In this document: piece after piece, positions 51,712 through 61,044 of the stretch
Position numbering within the stretch: the first letter of the stretch is position 1
Layout of the letters: each line of letters begins with the position of its first letter
Source of the DNA: Knoellia sp. Soil729
GTDB lineage: Bacteria > Actinomycetota > Actinomycetes > Actinomycetales > Dermatophilaceae
NCBI RefSeq assembly: GCF_001427985.1
Contig: NZ_LMSA01000002.1
Coordinates: 277,550-341,549, forward strand
Direction: 5' to 3'
Length of the DNA stretch: 64,000 nucleotides
Made by a program: the position numbers and the translations under genes
Notes under the pieces: model-generated
Told to the model about the DNA's origin: nothing
Database searches by the model: none
What the model saw: only the letters and a program-made list of their open reading frames with translations

Positions 51712-52826
51712 GAACGACCTCCCAGGAAGGCGACCGCCGCTGCACCCAGCATGCCGAGGCCGGCATACCCGGCGGTGCGGAACATCTCCGGAAGGCGCGA
51801 CGTGGCGCACACCGGGTCCGGAGGAAGTCCGTAGACCTCGGGCTCGTCCAGCAGCAGGAAGACCGAGCCGGTACCACCCACGCCGTCGTCGTCGTTGGCG
51901 CCGTAGAGCCGGGCCTCGGTGAAACCCTGCTCGTGCAGCTGGCTCACGCGGGCGCGCGCGGCCTCGACCATGTCGTCGCGGTCACCGAAGCGGATCGAGG
52001 TGGTCGGGCAGGTCTGGGCACACGCCGGCGTCTGGTCGTGCTGGAGGCGGTCGTAGCAGAGGGTGCACTTCTGCGCGATGCCGATGTTGGGCACGTGGCC
52101 GTCTCCGCGCACCGTGGTGCTGGCGTCGGAGCGGCGTTCGATGACTCCGAAGGGGCAGGCCCCGACGCAGTAGCCGCACCCGTTGCAGATGTCGGCCTGC
52201 ACGACGACCGTGCCGTGCTCGCTGCGGAAGAGGGCACCGGTGGGGCACACGTCGAGGCATCCGGCGTGGGTGCAGTGCTTGCAGACGTCCGAGGCCATGA
52301 GCCAACGGAACTCGGGCAGAGCCCCCACCATCGGGGTGCCGTCGACGGTGGTGCCGTGGGACGCCCCGTCCTCGGGCGACCTGTCCTCGAATGCGCGTGT
52401 CTCGGTGAGCATGTCACCGAGGCTCGGGCCGTGGTCCTCGACGGGGGCCGGGAGGACGCCGTAGCCGGCAGGCGCGCCACCCTGTGTCGCCGCCTGCGCG
52501 GGCGCCCCGACACCGGGCATGCCGAGCTCGACCAGACGCCGGCCGGACTCGCGGGCGGCGGCGATGCGGTCCGCGTCCTGCTCGACGAAGGCGACGTGTC
52601 GCCACGTGCTCGCGCCGAGGTCACCGGTGTTGTCGTAGGAGTTGGCCGACAGCGCGAGACCGTCGAGCGGGATCGCGTTCCACTCCTTGCAGGCCACCTC
52701 GCACGCCTTGCAGCCGATGCAGATGGAGGTGTCGGTGAAGAAGCCCTTGCGCCCCGGGGCGTCCTGCCACCCGGCATCCTGGGCGGGGTCGGTGCGACCG
52801 CCCAGCTGTCGCTGCAGATAGCTCAT
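51708..52826 (-). CDS. fdhB: Formate dehydrogenase iron-sulfur subunit FdhB (4x[4Fe-4S])
   Basis: 372 aa electron-transfer subunit. Four cysteine groups: CIGCKACEVACKEWN, CKHCTHAGCLDVCPTGA, CNGCGYCVGACPFG and CTLCYDRLQHDQTPACAQTC. A hydrophobic helix near the C-terminus (GYAGLGMLGAAAVAFLG) may help membrane attachment. ATG 52826 overlaps the fdhA stop (ATGA), so the subunits are made together. Confidence 0.94.
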   Translation of the reverse strand: MSYLQRQLGGRTDPAQDAGWQDAPGRKGFFTDTSICIGCKACEVACKEWNAIPLDGLALSANSYDNTGDLGASTWRHVAFVEQDADRIAAARESGRRLVELGMPGVGAPAQAATQGGAPAGYGVLPAPVEDHGPSLGDMLTETRAFEDRSPEDGASHGTTVDGTPMVGALPEFRWLMASDVCKHCTHAGCLDVCPTGALFRSEHGTVVVQADICNGCGYCVGACPFGVIERRSDASTTVRGDGHVPNIGIAQKCTLCYDRLQHDQTPACAQTCPTTSIRFGDRDDMVEAARARVSQLHEQGFTEARLYGANDDDGVGGTGSVFLLLDEPEVYGLPPDPVCATSRLPEMFRTAGYAGLGMLGAAAVAFLGGRS

Positions 52827-55800
52827 GAGCTCCCACCTTCGCTCTCGTCGGACGTGAGGGTGGCGGCCCGTCGACGCCTGATGTCCTCGGGTACCGGGTT
52901 CGCGTGCTCGGTGCCCGTCTCGACCGTGGTGCCGGCCCGGGACTGGTACTCGGCGACGAGCCGGGGCAGCTCCTCGCCGCGCGGCCGGCGTCCCGGCCGG
53001 ATGTCGCACGAGCCGACCTTCGACTCCTGGATCTGGACGTTGGGGTCGAGCACGACGCCGAGCAGGTCGTTGGCGCCGTCTCCCTCGACGACGGCGTCCT
53101 TGCCCACACCCCAGTGGTAGGGCAGCCCGATCTGGTGCACCGTGTGGCCGTTGATCGTCAGCGGTCGTACCCGGTCGGTCACGAGGACGCGGGCCTCGAT
53201 CGCGCTGCGGGCGGAGATGATCGTCGCCCAGTCCCCGTTGACCAGGCCGCGCTCCTGCGCGAGCTGCGGCGAGACCTCGCAGAACATCTCCGGCTGGAGC
53301 TCGGAGAGGTAGGGCAGCCAGCGGCTCATGCCTCCGGCCGTGTGGTGCTCGGTGAGCCGGTAGGTCGTGAAGACGAACGGGTAGACGTCGGAGCCCGGCT
53401 GCGTACCGGACGGACTCCAGAGGTTGTCCTTGCGCGCATAGATGAGACGGCTGGGGTTGCTCTGCTGGGTGTAGAGCGAGTTGGAGACCGGCGACTCCTG
53501 GGCCTCGTAGTGGGTCGGCAGCGGCCCGTCCACCATGCCCTTGGGTGCGAAGAGCCAGCCCTTGCCGTCGGCCTGCATGATGAAGGGGTCGTCGCCGGCG
53601 ATGGCGGCGGGACCGCCCGCATCCGGGTCCGGCCGGAAGGAGGGGTCCCGGTCGATCGGGAAGTCCGGGACGTCCTTGCCCACCCACTTGCGCTGCTCCT
53701 CGTCCCACCAGACGTACTTCTTGCGCTCGCTCCAGGGGCGACCCTGCGGGTCGGCCGAGGCGCGGTTGTAGAGGACGCGACGGTTCATGGGCCATGCCCA
53801 TCCCCACTCCGGTGCCACGTCGTCCTGCTGCTGGCCGGGGACGCGGTTCTTGGAGCGGTTGATGCCACCAGCGAAGACGCCGGTGTAGATCCAGCAGCCC
53901 CCGGCGGTCGAGCCGTCGGCGCGCATGTCGACGAACTTGTCGAGCACCTCGCCCGCCCGCTCACCGGTGACGTGGTAGCCGTTGATCTCGCGCAGCACCG
54001 CCTCGGCGTCCACCTCGCCGTGCTCGTCGGTCGGGTAGTCCCACGTGAGGTCCAGCAGCGGGCGGTCGCGCTCGTCGGTGGAGTCCTTGAGCCGCTCGCG
54101 GATCCGCACGCCGAGCTCGTGGAAGAAGTCGAGCTCGCTCTGGACGTCGTCGGCGGGCCGGATCGCCTGGTGGTGCCACTGGAGCATCCGCTGGGTCTGG
54201 GTGAAGGTTCCCGACTTCTCGACGTGGTTGGCGGCCGGGAAGAAGAACACCTCGGTGTCGATCTCCTCGGGGCTGGTCTCCCCCGAGGCCACCTCGGGGC
54301 CGTCCCTCCAGAACGTCGCTGTCTCGATGAGCTGGAAGTCGCGCACGACGAGCCACTTGAGGTGCGACAGCGCGTCTCGCTGCATCTTGCCGTGGGCCGA
54401 ACCCACGGCAGGGTTCTGCCCCAGGACGAAGAAGCCGTCCACCTCGTCGTCGATCATCGCCATGGTGCTCTGGTAGGTGCCGTGCGCACCGGACAGCCGC
54501 GGGAGGTAGTCGAAGCAGAAGTCGTTCTCCGCGGTGGCCGCATCGCCCCACCACGCCTTGAGCAGGCTGGCCGTGTAGGCGTCGGCCTCGGTCCAGAAGC
54601 CCTTCTGGCGCGGCGAGGAGATCGAGGTGAGGTACTCCTCGAGCGTGTCGTGCTGGCCCACCATCGGCATGGGCAGGTAGCCCGGCAGGAGGTTGAACAG
54701 CGTGGGGATGTCGGTCGAGCCCTGGATGCTCGCGTGCCCGCGCAGGGCCATGATCCCGCCGCCGGGCCGACCCATGTTGCCCATGAGCAGCTGGAGGATG
54801 GCCGCGGTGCGGATGAACTGGGCACCGAGGCTGTGCTGGGTCCAGCCGAGCGCGTAGGCGAAGCAGGTCGTCCGCTCGCGTCCGGAGTTCTCGGCAATCG
54901 CCTTGGCGATCTCGTGGAACTGGTGGACGGGGATGCCACAGAGGTCGTTCACCATCTCCGGCGTGTAGCGGGCGTAGTGCCGCTTGAGGATCTGGAACAC
55001 GCTGCGTGGGTGCTGGAGGGTCTCGTCGCGCACGACGTTGGCGTGCTCCATGGGCGCTCCTGCAGCGCCGTGGCTGTGGGGCGCTGCACGGTCGGACTTC
55101 TCCGAGCCGTGCTCGTCGCCACCGCCCGGCTCCTCGACCTTGCCGTCGCCGTCACCACCGTTGCCGTCGCCACCGTTGCCGTCACCCTCGGCGTAGGCCC
55201 AGGACGACATGTCGTACTTGCCGGTCTGCGGGTCGTAGCCGCTGAAGACCCCGTCGAGGTCCTCGGTGTCGACGAAGTCCTCGTTCACGAGCGTCGCGGC
55301 GTTGGTGTACGCCACGACGTAGTCACGGAAGTAGAGGTCGTTGGAGAGCACGTGGTTGATGAGCGCACCGAGGAGCACGACGTCCGAACCGGCCCGGATC
55401 GGGACATGGGTGTCGGCGATCGCCGAGGTGCGCGTGAAGCGGGGGTCGATGTGGATGACCCGGGCGCCGCGCGCCTTGGCCTCGGACACCCACTGGAAGC
55501 CCACCGGGTGGCACTCGGCCATGTTGGAGCCCTCGATGATGATGCAGTCGGCGTTGGCCATGTCCTGCAGTGACTGCGTGGCTCCGCCACGTCCGAACGA
55601 GGTCCCCAGACTGGGAACCGTGGAGGAGTGTCAAATACGCGCCTGGTTCTCGATCTGGATGGCACCGGCCGCGGTGAACAGCTTCTTGATGAGGTAGTTC
55701 TCCTCGTTGTCGAGGGTGGCTCCCCCGAGCGAGGCGATGCCCATCGTGCGGCGCAGGCGCCGGCCCTTGTCGTCGAACTCCTGCCAGCCGTGCTGACGGG

Positions 55801-56203
55801 CCTCGAGGAAGCGGTCGGCCACCATGTCGATCGCCTGGTCGAGCTCGATCCGCTGGAACTCCTTGGCTCGCGGCGCACGGTAGAGCACGTGCGTCTGGCG
55901 CGAGGGCGAGTTCACCAGCTGCTCGCTCGCGGCTCCCTTGGGGCACAGCCGCCCGCGGCTCACGGGCGAGTCCGGGTCACCCTCGATCTGGACGACCTTC
56001 TCGTCCTTGACGAAGACGCGCTGCCCACACCCCACGGCGCAGTAGGGGCAGACGCTCTGCACGACCCGGTCTGCCGTCGTCGTGCGCGCCTCGACGTGCC
56101 TGGTCCGGCGCGACGTCACGGAGGTTCCCCGGCCGAGGAAGTCACCGCTCGCAAGCTGCCGGAGCACGGGCCAACCGAGGAAGGTGGTGTCCTTCGAAGC
56201 CAT
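52823..56203 (-). CDS. fdhA: Formate dehydrogenase catalytic subunit, selenocysteine-containing (FdhA/FdnG type)
   Basis: 1126 aa when the in-frame TGA at 55631-55633 is read as selenocysteine (residue 191). N-terminal [4Fe-4S] site SVCPYCAVGCGQ with the fourth Cys in GRLCPKG, then ENQARI-Sec-HSSTVPSLG, the exact active-site context of Sec formate dehydrogenases, followed by bis-MGD domains (EGSNMAECHPVGFQW, FVLGQNPAVGSAHGK). Oxidises formate to CO2. No Tat signal is visible at the N-terminus. A Gly/Asp-rich and His-rich insertion lies near residues 340-385. First gene of fdhA-fdhB-nrfD-MFS; the ATG is at 56203. Confidence 0.95.
55601..55633 (-). promoter_or_regulatory. SECIS element with selenocysteine UGA codon
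   Basis: UGA (55633-55631) is followed after 11 nt by a hairpin pairing GGTTCCC (55613-55619) with GGGGACC (55601-55607), with loop AGTCT. Distance, stem opening GGTT and the GTCT loop resemble the E. coli fdhF SECIS. SelB should bind it. Confidence 0.85.
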
Positions 56204-56236
56204 CTTGAGCCCCTTCGACGACGTCGTCTGCGCTGG

Positions 56237-57163
56237 TCAGGTCACCGTAGCGCGTCCCGGGCCCTGGCGCCGGGGAGAGGGCCGCGCAACATCTGGTCGT
56301 GTCGTCTCCGCCATCTCGAGGGCGGCCCAGCCCGACTTCTCGGGCCCGGCGGCCTGCCCCTCGGGGCAGTGCGCCCGGAAGTCGCACCACGTGCAGATGG
56401 GCCCCACCACGGCCGGGAAGAGCGCGGACTCGACACCTCGTTCGGCGAAGTCGGCGTCGGCGCGCTGGGCGTCTCGGGCGATGGACTTCGCCTCGTCAAC
56501 CTTGCGGGTCAGCGACTCGGGGGTGTGCGTGTGCGAGATGACCTCACCGGAGGTGACGTGGTGGAGCTCGACCCGAAGGCACGGGCGACGGAACATCTTC
56601 CACACGGCCGCGGCATACAGAGCCATCGGCAGGGAGGTGCGGGCATCGTCCTCACCCAGCGGCTTCTGGCTCGTCTTGTAGTCGACGACGACGAGCTCAC
56701 CGTCGCGGTCGTCGAGGCGGTCGATGCGCCCGGTGACGCGCAGGGCGCCGCTGACGAACGACACGGTGCGCTCGATCCCGCGGGGCGGGTCGTCGGGGTC
56801 GACTCCGGCGAGATAGGCGACGACGTGCTCCTGTGCCCGCTTGCGCCACGCACCCGACTGCTCCGGGTCGCGGAAGCCGACGTCGATCCAGGACGTGCGG
56901 ACGAGCTCGCGCCCGGCCGAGGCGGTGCGCCGCTCGCGCGGCAGGTCCCACCAGTCGCGCAGCGCGTTGTGGACGGCCAGGCCGAAGGACGTGTGCGCCC
57001 GCTGCGCCCGCTGCTCGGGACGTGGCTTGTCGAGGTACTGCATCCGATAACGACGGGGGCAGTCGAGGTGAGCGAGCAGGCGCGATGGGCTCGCGGCATA
57101 CAGCTTCGGCGGCATGCCCGCGAACTCGCTCTGGACCGGCCTCCCGGTCTCCACGTCGGTCAC
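56237..57163 (-). CDS. RecB-family PD-(D/E)XK nuclease with Fe-S cluster (Cas4-like)
   Basis: 308 aa. Nuclease core RIDRLDDRDGELVVVDYKTS, early SPSRLLAHLDCPRRYRMQYL, and C-terminal cysteines in GPICTWCDFRAHC, which with the early CPRRY cysteine form the [4Fe-4S] set of Cas4/AddB-type nucleases. No Cas genes are near, so a repair role is more likely. GTG 57163 has TAGGTT (57170-57175) 6 nt upstream and is probably leaderless. It precedes fdhA by 33 nt on the same strand. Confidence 0.88.
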   Translation of the reverse strand: MTDVETGRPVQSEFAGMPPKLYAASPSRLLAHLDCPRRYRMQYLDKPRPEQRAQRAHTSFGLAVHNALRDWWDLPRERRTASAGRELVRTSWIDVGFRDPEQSGAWRKRAQEHVVAYLAGVDPDDPPRGIERTVSFVSGALRVTGRIDRLDDRDGELVVVDYKTSQKPLGEDDARTSLPMALYAAAVWKMFRRPCLRVELHHVTSGEVISHTHTPESLTRKVDEAKSIARDAQRADADFAERGVESALFPAVVGPICTWCDFRAHCPEGQAAGPEKSGWAALEMAETTRPDVARPSPRRQGPGRATVT

Positions 57164-57223
57164 GGGACCAACCTAGCCAGCGCGACCGACAGCGCGAGCC
57201 GGCCGTCCACAGGTGGACTCACC

Positions 57224-58114
57224 TCAGCTGAAGACGACGGTGCGGTCCTCGTTGAGGATGATGCGGCTCTCGCAGTGCCAGCGCACGGCGCGGGAGAACA
57301 CCCGCGACTCGACCTCCTCGCCGGCGGAGACGAGGTCCTCGGCCTCCATGCGGTGGTCGACGCGGTGGATGTCCTGCTCGATGATCGGGCCCTCGTCGAG
57401 GTCGGCGGTGACGTAGTGCGCCGTCGCCCCGATGACCTTGACGCCGCGTGCGTAGGCCTGGTGGTAGGGCTTGGCACCCTTGAAGCTCGGCAGGAAGGAG
57501 TGGTGGATGTTGATGACGCGACCACCCAGGTCACGGCACAGGTCGTCGCTCAGCACCTGCATGTAACGGGCCAGGGCGATGAGCTCGACGTCGTGGGCGG
57601 CGACGACCTCACGCAGCTGAGCCTCGGCCTCGAGCTTGGTCTCGCGCGTCACCGGGATGTGGTGGAAGGGGATCCCGTAGGAACGCGCCATGGGCTCGAG
57701 GTCCGTGTGGTTGCTGACGATCCCGACGATGTCGGCGTTGACCTGACCGGACTTCCAGCGGAAGAGGAGGTCGTTGAGGACGTGACCGAACTTGCTCACC
57801 ATCACCAGCGTCCGGTATGCCGTGACCGCCTTGCGCAGCTCCCACGCCATCTCGAACTCGGTTGCGACAGCGGCGAACTCACGCTGCCAGAGCTCCACGT
57901 CCACGGTCACGTCGCCGGTATCGAAGCGCACTCGCATGAAGTAGCGACCCGTGCGGTGGTCGCTGAACTGCTGGCTCTCCTCGATGTTGGCCTCGCGCTC
58001 GAAGAGGTGCTGGCTCACGGCCGCGACGATGCCGGGGCGGTCGGGGCAGGACAGGGTGAGGACGAGGTCACCCTCGCCCCCTGCCTTGCTGCGCCGCGAG
58101 GCGGCTTCGGTCAT
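57224..58114 (-). CDS. purU: Formyltetrahydrofolate deformylase PurU
   Basis: 296 aa. N-terminal ACT domain (LTLSCPDRPGIVAAVSQHLF), then the formyl-transferase fold with catalytic residues in VSNHTDLEP, INIHHSFLPSFKGAKPYHQA and HYVTADLDEGPIIEQD. Hydrolyses 10-formyl-THF to formate and THF. ATG 58114 overlaps the PHP stop by 4 nt and has AAGGTGG upstream. Nearby formate dehydrogenase can consume its product. Confidence 0.94.
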   Translation of the reverse strand: MTEAASRRSKAGGEGDLVLTLSCPDRPGIVAAVSQHLFEREANIEESQQFSDHRTGRYFMRVRFDTGDVTVDVELWQREFAAVATEFEMAWELRKAVTAYRTLVMVSKFGHVLNDLLFRWKSGQVNADIVGIVSNHTDLEPMARSYGIPFHHIPVTRETKLEAEAQLREVVAAHDVELIALARYMQVLSDDLCRDLGGRVINIHHSFLPSFKGAKPYHQAYARGVKVIGATAHYVTADLDEGPIIEQDIHRVDHRMEAEDLVSAGEEVESRVFSRAVRWHCESRIILNEDRTVVFS

Positions 58115-58956
58115 GGCTGGACCACCTTCACGCCGTGGGACTGCTCGACGATACGGGACCACTCGCGCGGGTCCGTCGTGTGCTCGCCGAGCCGGTTGAG
58201 CTTGCCGGTGCCGTGGTAGTCGCTGCTCCCCGTGACGACGAGGTCGTGGCGGTCCGCGAGGCGCAGGGCCCGCTCCACGTCGCCCGGCTCGTGGTCACGG
58301 TGGTGTGCCTCGAGGCCGGCCAGCCCGGCCGCCGCGAGCTCCTCGACCAGCTCGTCGGAGATCGTGGCCGTCCGCATCGCAAAGGGGTGTGCGAGCACGG
58401 GAACTCCCCCGGCGTCGCGCACGAGCGCGATCGCCGTCGCGGGGTCCGGCGCGTAGTGACCGACGTAGTACTTGCTCCCGTCGTGCAGCAGGTCCCGGAA
58501 GGCCGCGTCGCGATCCTCGACGATCCCCTTCGCCACGAGGGCGTCGGCCAGGTGCGGCCGCCCGAGGGTCGCCCCGGGCGCCACCTGGGCGCGCACCTCC
58601 TCGACCGTGACCGGTATGCCGTCGTCGGCCATGCGCTCGATGATCCGGTCCATCCGTGTCACCCGGCTGTCGCGAGCGCGGGCCAGCTCGGCGGCCAGGC
58701 GCGGGTCGTCGGGGTCGGGCAGGTAGCCCAACAGGTGGATGCTGCGGTGGTCGCGGCTGCACGAGATCTCGATCCCCCGAACCAGCTGCACCCCGAGCCG
58801 GACCGCCGCCTCCACCGCCTCCGCCCACCCGGCGGTGGTGTCGTGGTCGGTGATGGCCAGCATCGTCACCCCGGCCGCCCTGGCTGCAGCGACCAGCTCG
58901 GCCGGGCTCTCGGTCCCGTCGCTGGCGGTCGAGTGGGCGTGCAGGTCGATCGTCAC
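58111..58956 (-). CDS. PHP-domain phosphoesterase (YciV/RNase AM-like)
   Basis: 281 aa. PHP metal motifs: DLHAHSTASDG, AITDHDTTAGW, GIEISCS, GVPVLAHPFAM, GLEAHHRDHEPG, GSSDYHGTG. Related enzymes hydrolyse 3',5'-nucleoside bisphosphates or trim short RNAs; the exact substrate is uncertain. GTG 58956 has TAGGGT (58963-58968) 6 nt upstream and is probably leaderless. Coupled to purU. Confidence 0.9.
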   Translation of the reverse strand: MTIDLHAHSTASDGTESPAELVAAARAAGVTMLAITDHDTTAGWAEAVEAAVRLGVQLVRGIEISCSRDHRSIHLLGYLPDPDDPRLAAELARARDSRVTRMDRIIERMADDGIPVTVEEVRAQVAPGATLGRPHLADALVAKGIVEDRDAAFRDLLHDGSKYYVGHYAPDPATAIALVRDAGGVPVLAHPFAMRTATISDELVEELAAAGLAGLEAHHRDHEPGDVERALRLADRHDLVVTGSSDYHGTGKLNRLGEHTTDPREWSRIVEQSHGVKVVQP

Positions 58957-59018
58957 GCTCGTACCCTATGCGGGCCCCACGGCCCCCAAGCCCGCACGCC
59001 GCGGAAGTCACAGCACCA

Positions 59019-59048
59019 TGACAACCTTTCGCTCGGGTTCCCCGTATC
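59019..59048 (+). promoter_or_regulatory. Putative ECF-type promoter of the sigma factor operon
   Basis: ACAACC (59021-59026), 16 nt, CGTATC (59043-59048): an AAC-type -35 and CGT-type -10 as used by extracytoplasmic-function sigma factors, 41 nt before GTG 59089. Suggests autoregulation. Confidence 0.5.
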
Positions 59049-59088
59049 AGGGGCGTCCGGTCCGGCAATGCGGGAAGAAGGTGGTGTC

Positions 59089-59586
59089 GTGAACAGTCGC
59101 GACGACGGCTCGTTCGACGAGTTCATGAGATCGAGCTCCGGCCGGTTGCTGCGCCTGGCATGGCTGCTCACCGGTGGTGCCTCGAGCGCCGAGGACCTGG
59201 TGCAGGAGACCCTCGAACGCGTCTACGTCGCCTGGCCACGGATCGAGCCGGGCGGCACCCACAACTACGCCCGCCGGGTGCTCGTCAACCTGCACACCGA
59301 CTCGCACCGCCGTCGCTGGCGCGAACGCCTCACCGACGAGGTTCCCGAGGCGGGCAGCACCGACCGCTCCGAGCACATCGCCCTGGCCGACGAGCTGTCG
59401 AAGGCGCTGGCCTCCCTCCCCGTGCGCGAGCGCCAGTGCGTCGTCCTGCGCCACCACGTCGGCCTCTCCGAGCGGGAGACGGCCGACGCCCTCAACGTCA
59501 GCACCGGCACGGTGAAGTCCTCGACGTCACGAGGACTCACCCGACTGCGCACCCTGCTCGTCACCCAAGGAGAACGTCATGTCTGA
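59089..59586 (+). CDS. SigE-family (ECF) RNA polymerase sigma factor
   Basis: 165 aa. Sigma-2 region FDEFMRSSSGRLLRLAWLLT, GGASSAEDLVQETLERVYVA; sigma-4 region LPVRERQCVVLRHHVGLSER, ETADALNVSTGTVKSSTSRG. Members recognise stress promoters in actinobacteria; stimulus unknown. AAGGTGG precedes GTG 59089; ATG 59068 is also in frame, while the much longer frame to 58135 is antisense to the PHP gene. Its stop overlaps the next gene by 8 nt. Confidence 0.9.
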   Translation: MNSRDDGSFDEFMRSSSGRLLRLAWLLTGGASSAEDLVQETLERVYVAWPRIEPGGTHNYARRVLVNLHTDSHRRRWRERLTDEVPEAGSTDRSEHIALADELSKALASLPVRERQCVVLRHHVGLSERETADALNVSTGTVKSSTSRGLTRLRTLLVTQGERHV

Positions 59587-60598
59587 CCCGATCCTCGACC
59601 TCCTCGCAGCTCCTCCCACGCCCTCCATGTCCATCGACGAACGTTCCGTGCACGCGGGCGGGCGCCGCCGGTTGCGCCGACGCACCATGCGCCGCACCGG
59701 CTTTGGCCTCGGTGCCGCTGCTGCGGCCGCGGCTGTCGCCTTCGCCACCATCGGCACAGGGGTCGGCGGTGAGGCGCTCCCGGCCGGCCCACCGACGTCG
59801 TCGTCCTCGGCCTCGGACCAGCGCGTGTCGGCCGCACTCTTCGACGGCGCCTGGTCGGTCGAGGTGCGCCCGGGTGCGCCGGCCGACCAGCCCAACATCG
59901 TCTTCTACAAGGGCTCGGGCGCGACGCGCCAGCAGCTCGCCGGATCCAGCGCCTCCGCGGACGTCGTCTCGATGGGCACCGGTTCGGGAGCCGAGGGGGT
60001 CATGCTCGGCACCGCGCCCGCGGACGCCGACCAGTTCCTGACGATCACCAGGGACGGCTTCAAGGGTGGCGTCTCGCAGGACACCCAGCCGCTTCCCGGG
60101 ACCGACTTCCAGGCGGTCGCGCTGAAGTTCGACGAGCCCGGCCAGACCGAGAACTACGTCGACACCATCTGGACCAACGCCGCCGACGAGGTCCGCTCGG
60201 CCAACGGCACGATGCTCCCCACCGTCCCGATCGCGGGAGGGGACCGGTTCTTCATCTCCAGGGAGTCCGGCGTCATGGGCGTCTTCATGGCCGGCGGGCG
60301 GGGCGGCTCCACCAGGCCGCTCAGCCGCAAGGCGACCACCACCATGGGCTACGGCGAGCGGCCGGACAACGGGGCATGGGCATGGACCTCGGCCACCCTG
60401 CTGCCCGAGGGCGCGCGCGACGTGAGCTTCACGTGGGCCCATGCGCAGACGCACACCAAGGTCACCGTGAAGTCACTGGGAACCGGCGAGGTCGCCTACG
60501 GGCAGGCCACTGCTCCGGGGACCGACTCGGGCCCGCTCGTCACGAAGGTCACGTGGACCGACAAGGCGGGCACACGGCATACCGACGCGGTGGAGTGA
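59579..60598 (+). CDS. Single-pass membrane protein, probable anti-sigma partner
   Basis: 339 aa. Basic cytoplasmic N-terminus (GGRRRLRRRTMRR) of about 40 residues, one membrane helix (TGFGLGAAAAAAAVAFATIG), then a large extracytoplasmic domain of unknown type. It overlaps the sigma gene by 8 nt (ATGTCTGA) and has AAGGAG, the usual layout of a sigma/anti-sigma pair. I recognise no named anti-sigma domain, so the role rests on context. Confidence 0.75.
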   Translation: MSDPILDLLAAPPTPSMSIDERSVHAGGRRRLRRRTMRRTGFGLGAAAAAAAVAFATIGTGVGGEALPAGPPTSSSSASDQRVSAALFDGAWSVEVRPGAPADQPNIVFYKGSGATRQQLAGSSASADVVSMGTGSGAEGVMLGTAPADADQFLTITRDGFKGGVSQDTQPLPGTDFQAVALKFDEPGQTENYVDTIWTNAADEVRSANGTMLPTVPIAGGDRFFISRESGVMGVFMAGGRGGSTRPLSRKATTTMGYGERPDNGAWAWTSATLLPEGARDVSFTWAHAQTHTKVTVKSLGTGEVAYGQATAPGTDSGPLVTKVTWTDKAGTRHTDAVE

Positions 60599-60615
60599 GG
60601 GGCGGCTGAGGCGAC

Positions 60616-61020
60616 TCAGACCACGAGGTGCGAGTAGGGGTCCGGTCGCTCGGACTCGCTGCGCAGGACGCAGAACTCGTTGCCCTCCGGGTCGAGGAGG
60701 GTTGCCCAGCCACCGTCCGGCTCGCGCAGGTCCTGGTGCATCGTCGCGCCGTGGGCGAGCAGCCGCTCCACCTCCTCCTCGCGCGTGCGGTCGGTGGGTG
60801 TGAGGTCGAAGTGGAGCCGGTTCTTCACCGTCTTGCCCTCGGGCACCTCGATGAAGAGCACCCGCTGGCGCCCGTCGGGGCTGAAGATCATGCACTCCTC
60901 GTGGCCGGGGAGGTTGGGGTCCTGCGGGTCCTGTGACCAGCCGAGCACCTCAGCCCACCAGATCGACTGGGCGTGGGCGTCGCGGGAGTCGACGGACGTG
61001 TGCATGAGGCGTGAGGTCAT
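60616..61020 (-). CDS. VOC superfamily glyoxalase-like protein
   Basis: 134 aa. N-terminal HTSVDSRDAHAQSIWWAEVL, GWSQDP, then CMIFSPDGRQRVLFIEVPEG, NRLHFDLTPTDR, and the closing WATLLDPEGNEFCVLRSE with a terminal glutamate ligand. Typical one-domain VOC protein of the actinobacterial glyoxalase-like type. Substrate unknown. Followed by the MaoC gene upstream on the same strand (24-nt gap), possibly one transcript. Confidence 0.87.
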   Translation of the reverse strand: MTSRLMHTSVDSRDAHAQSIWWAEVLGWSQDPQDPNLPGHEECMIFSPDGRQRVLFIEVPEGKTVKNRLHFDLTPTDRTREEEVERLLAHGATMHQDLREPDGGWATLLDPEGNEFCVLRSESERPDPYSHLVV

Positions 61021-61044
61021 GGTCCCCAGCCTGTCAGCGGAACG

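Noticed and set aside
55562-55630. Nonsense mutation splitting formate dehydrogenase
   Set aside because: The stop is TGA at the Sec position, in frame, with SECIS and full sel genes nearby; it is recoding, not decay.
58135-59088. 483-aa form of the SigE-family sigma factor
   Set aside because: The extra N-terminus is antisense to the PHP phosphoesterase gene; a ribosome site and normal family length support GTG 59089.
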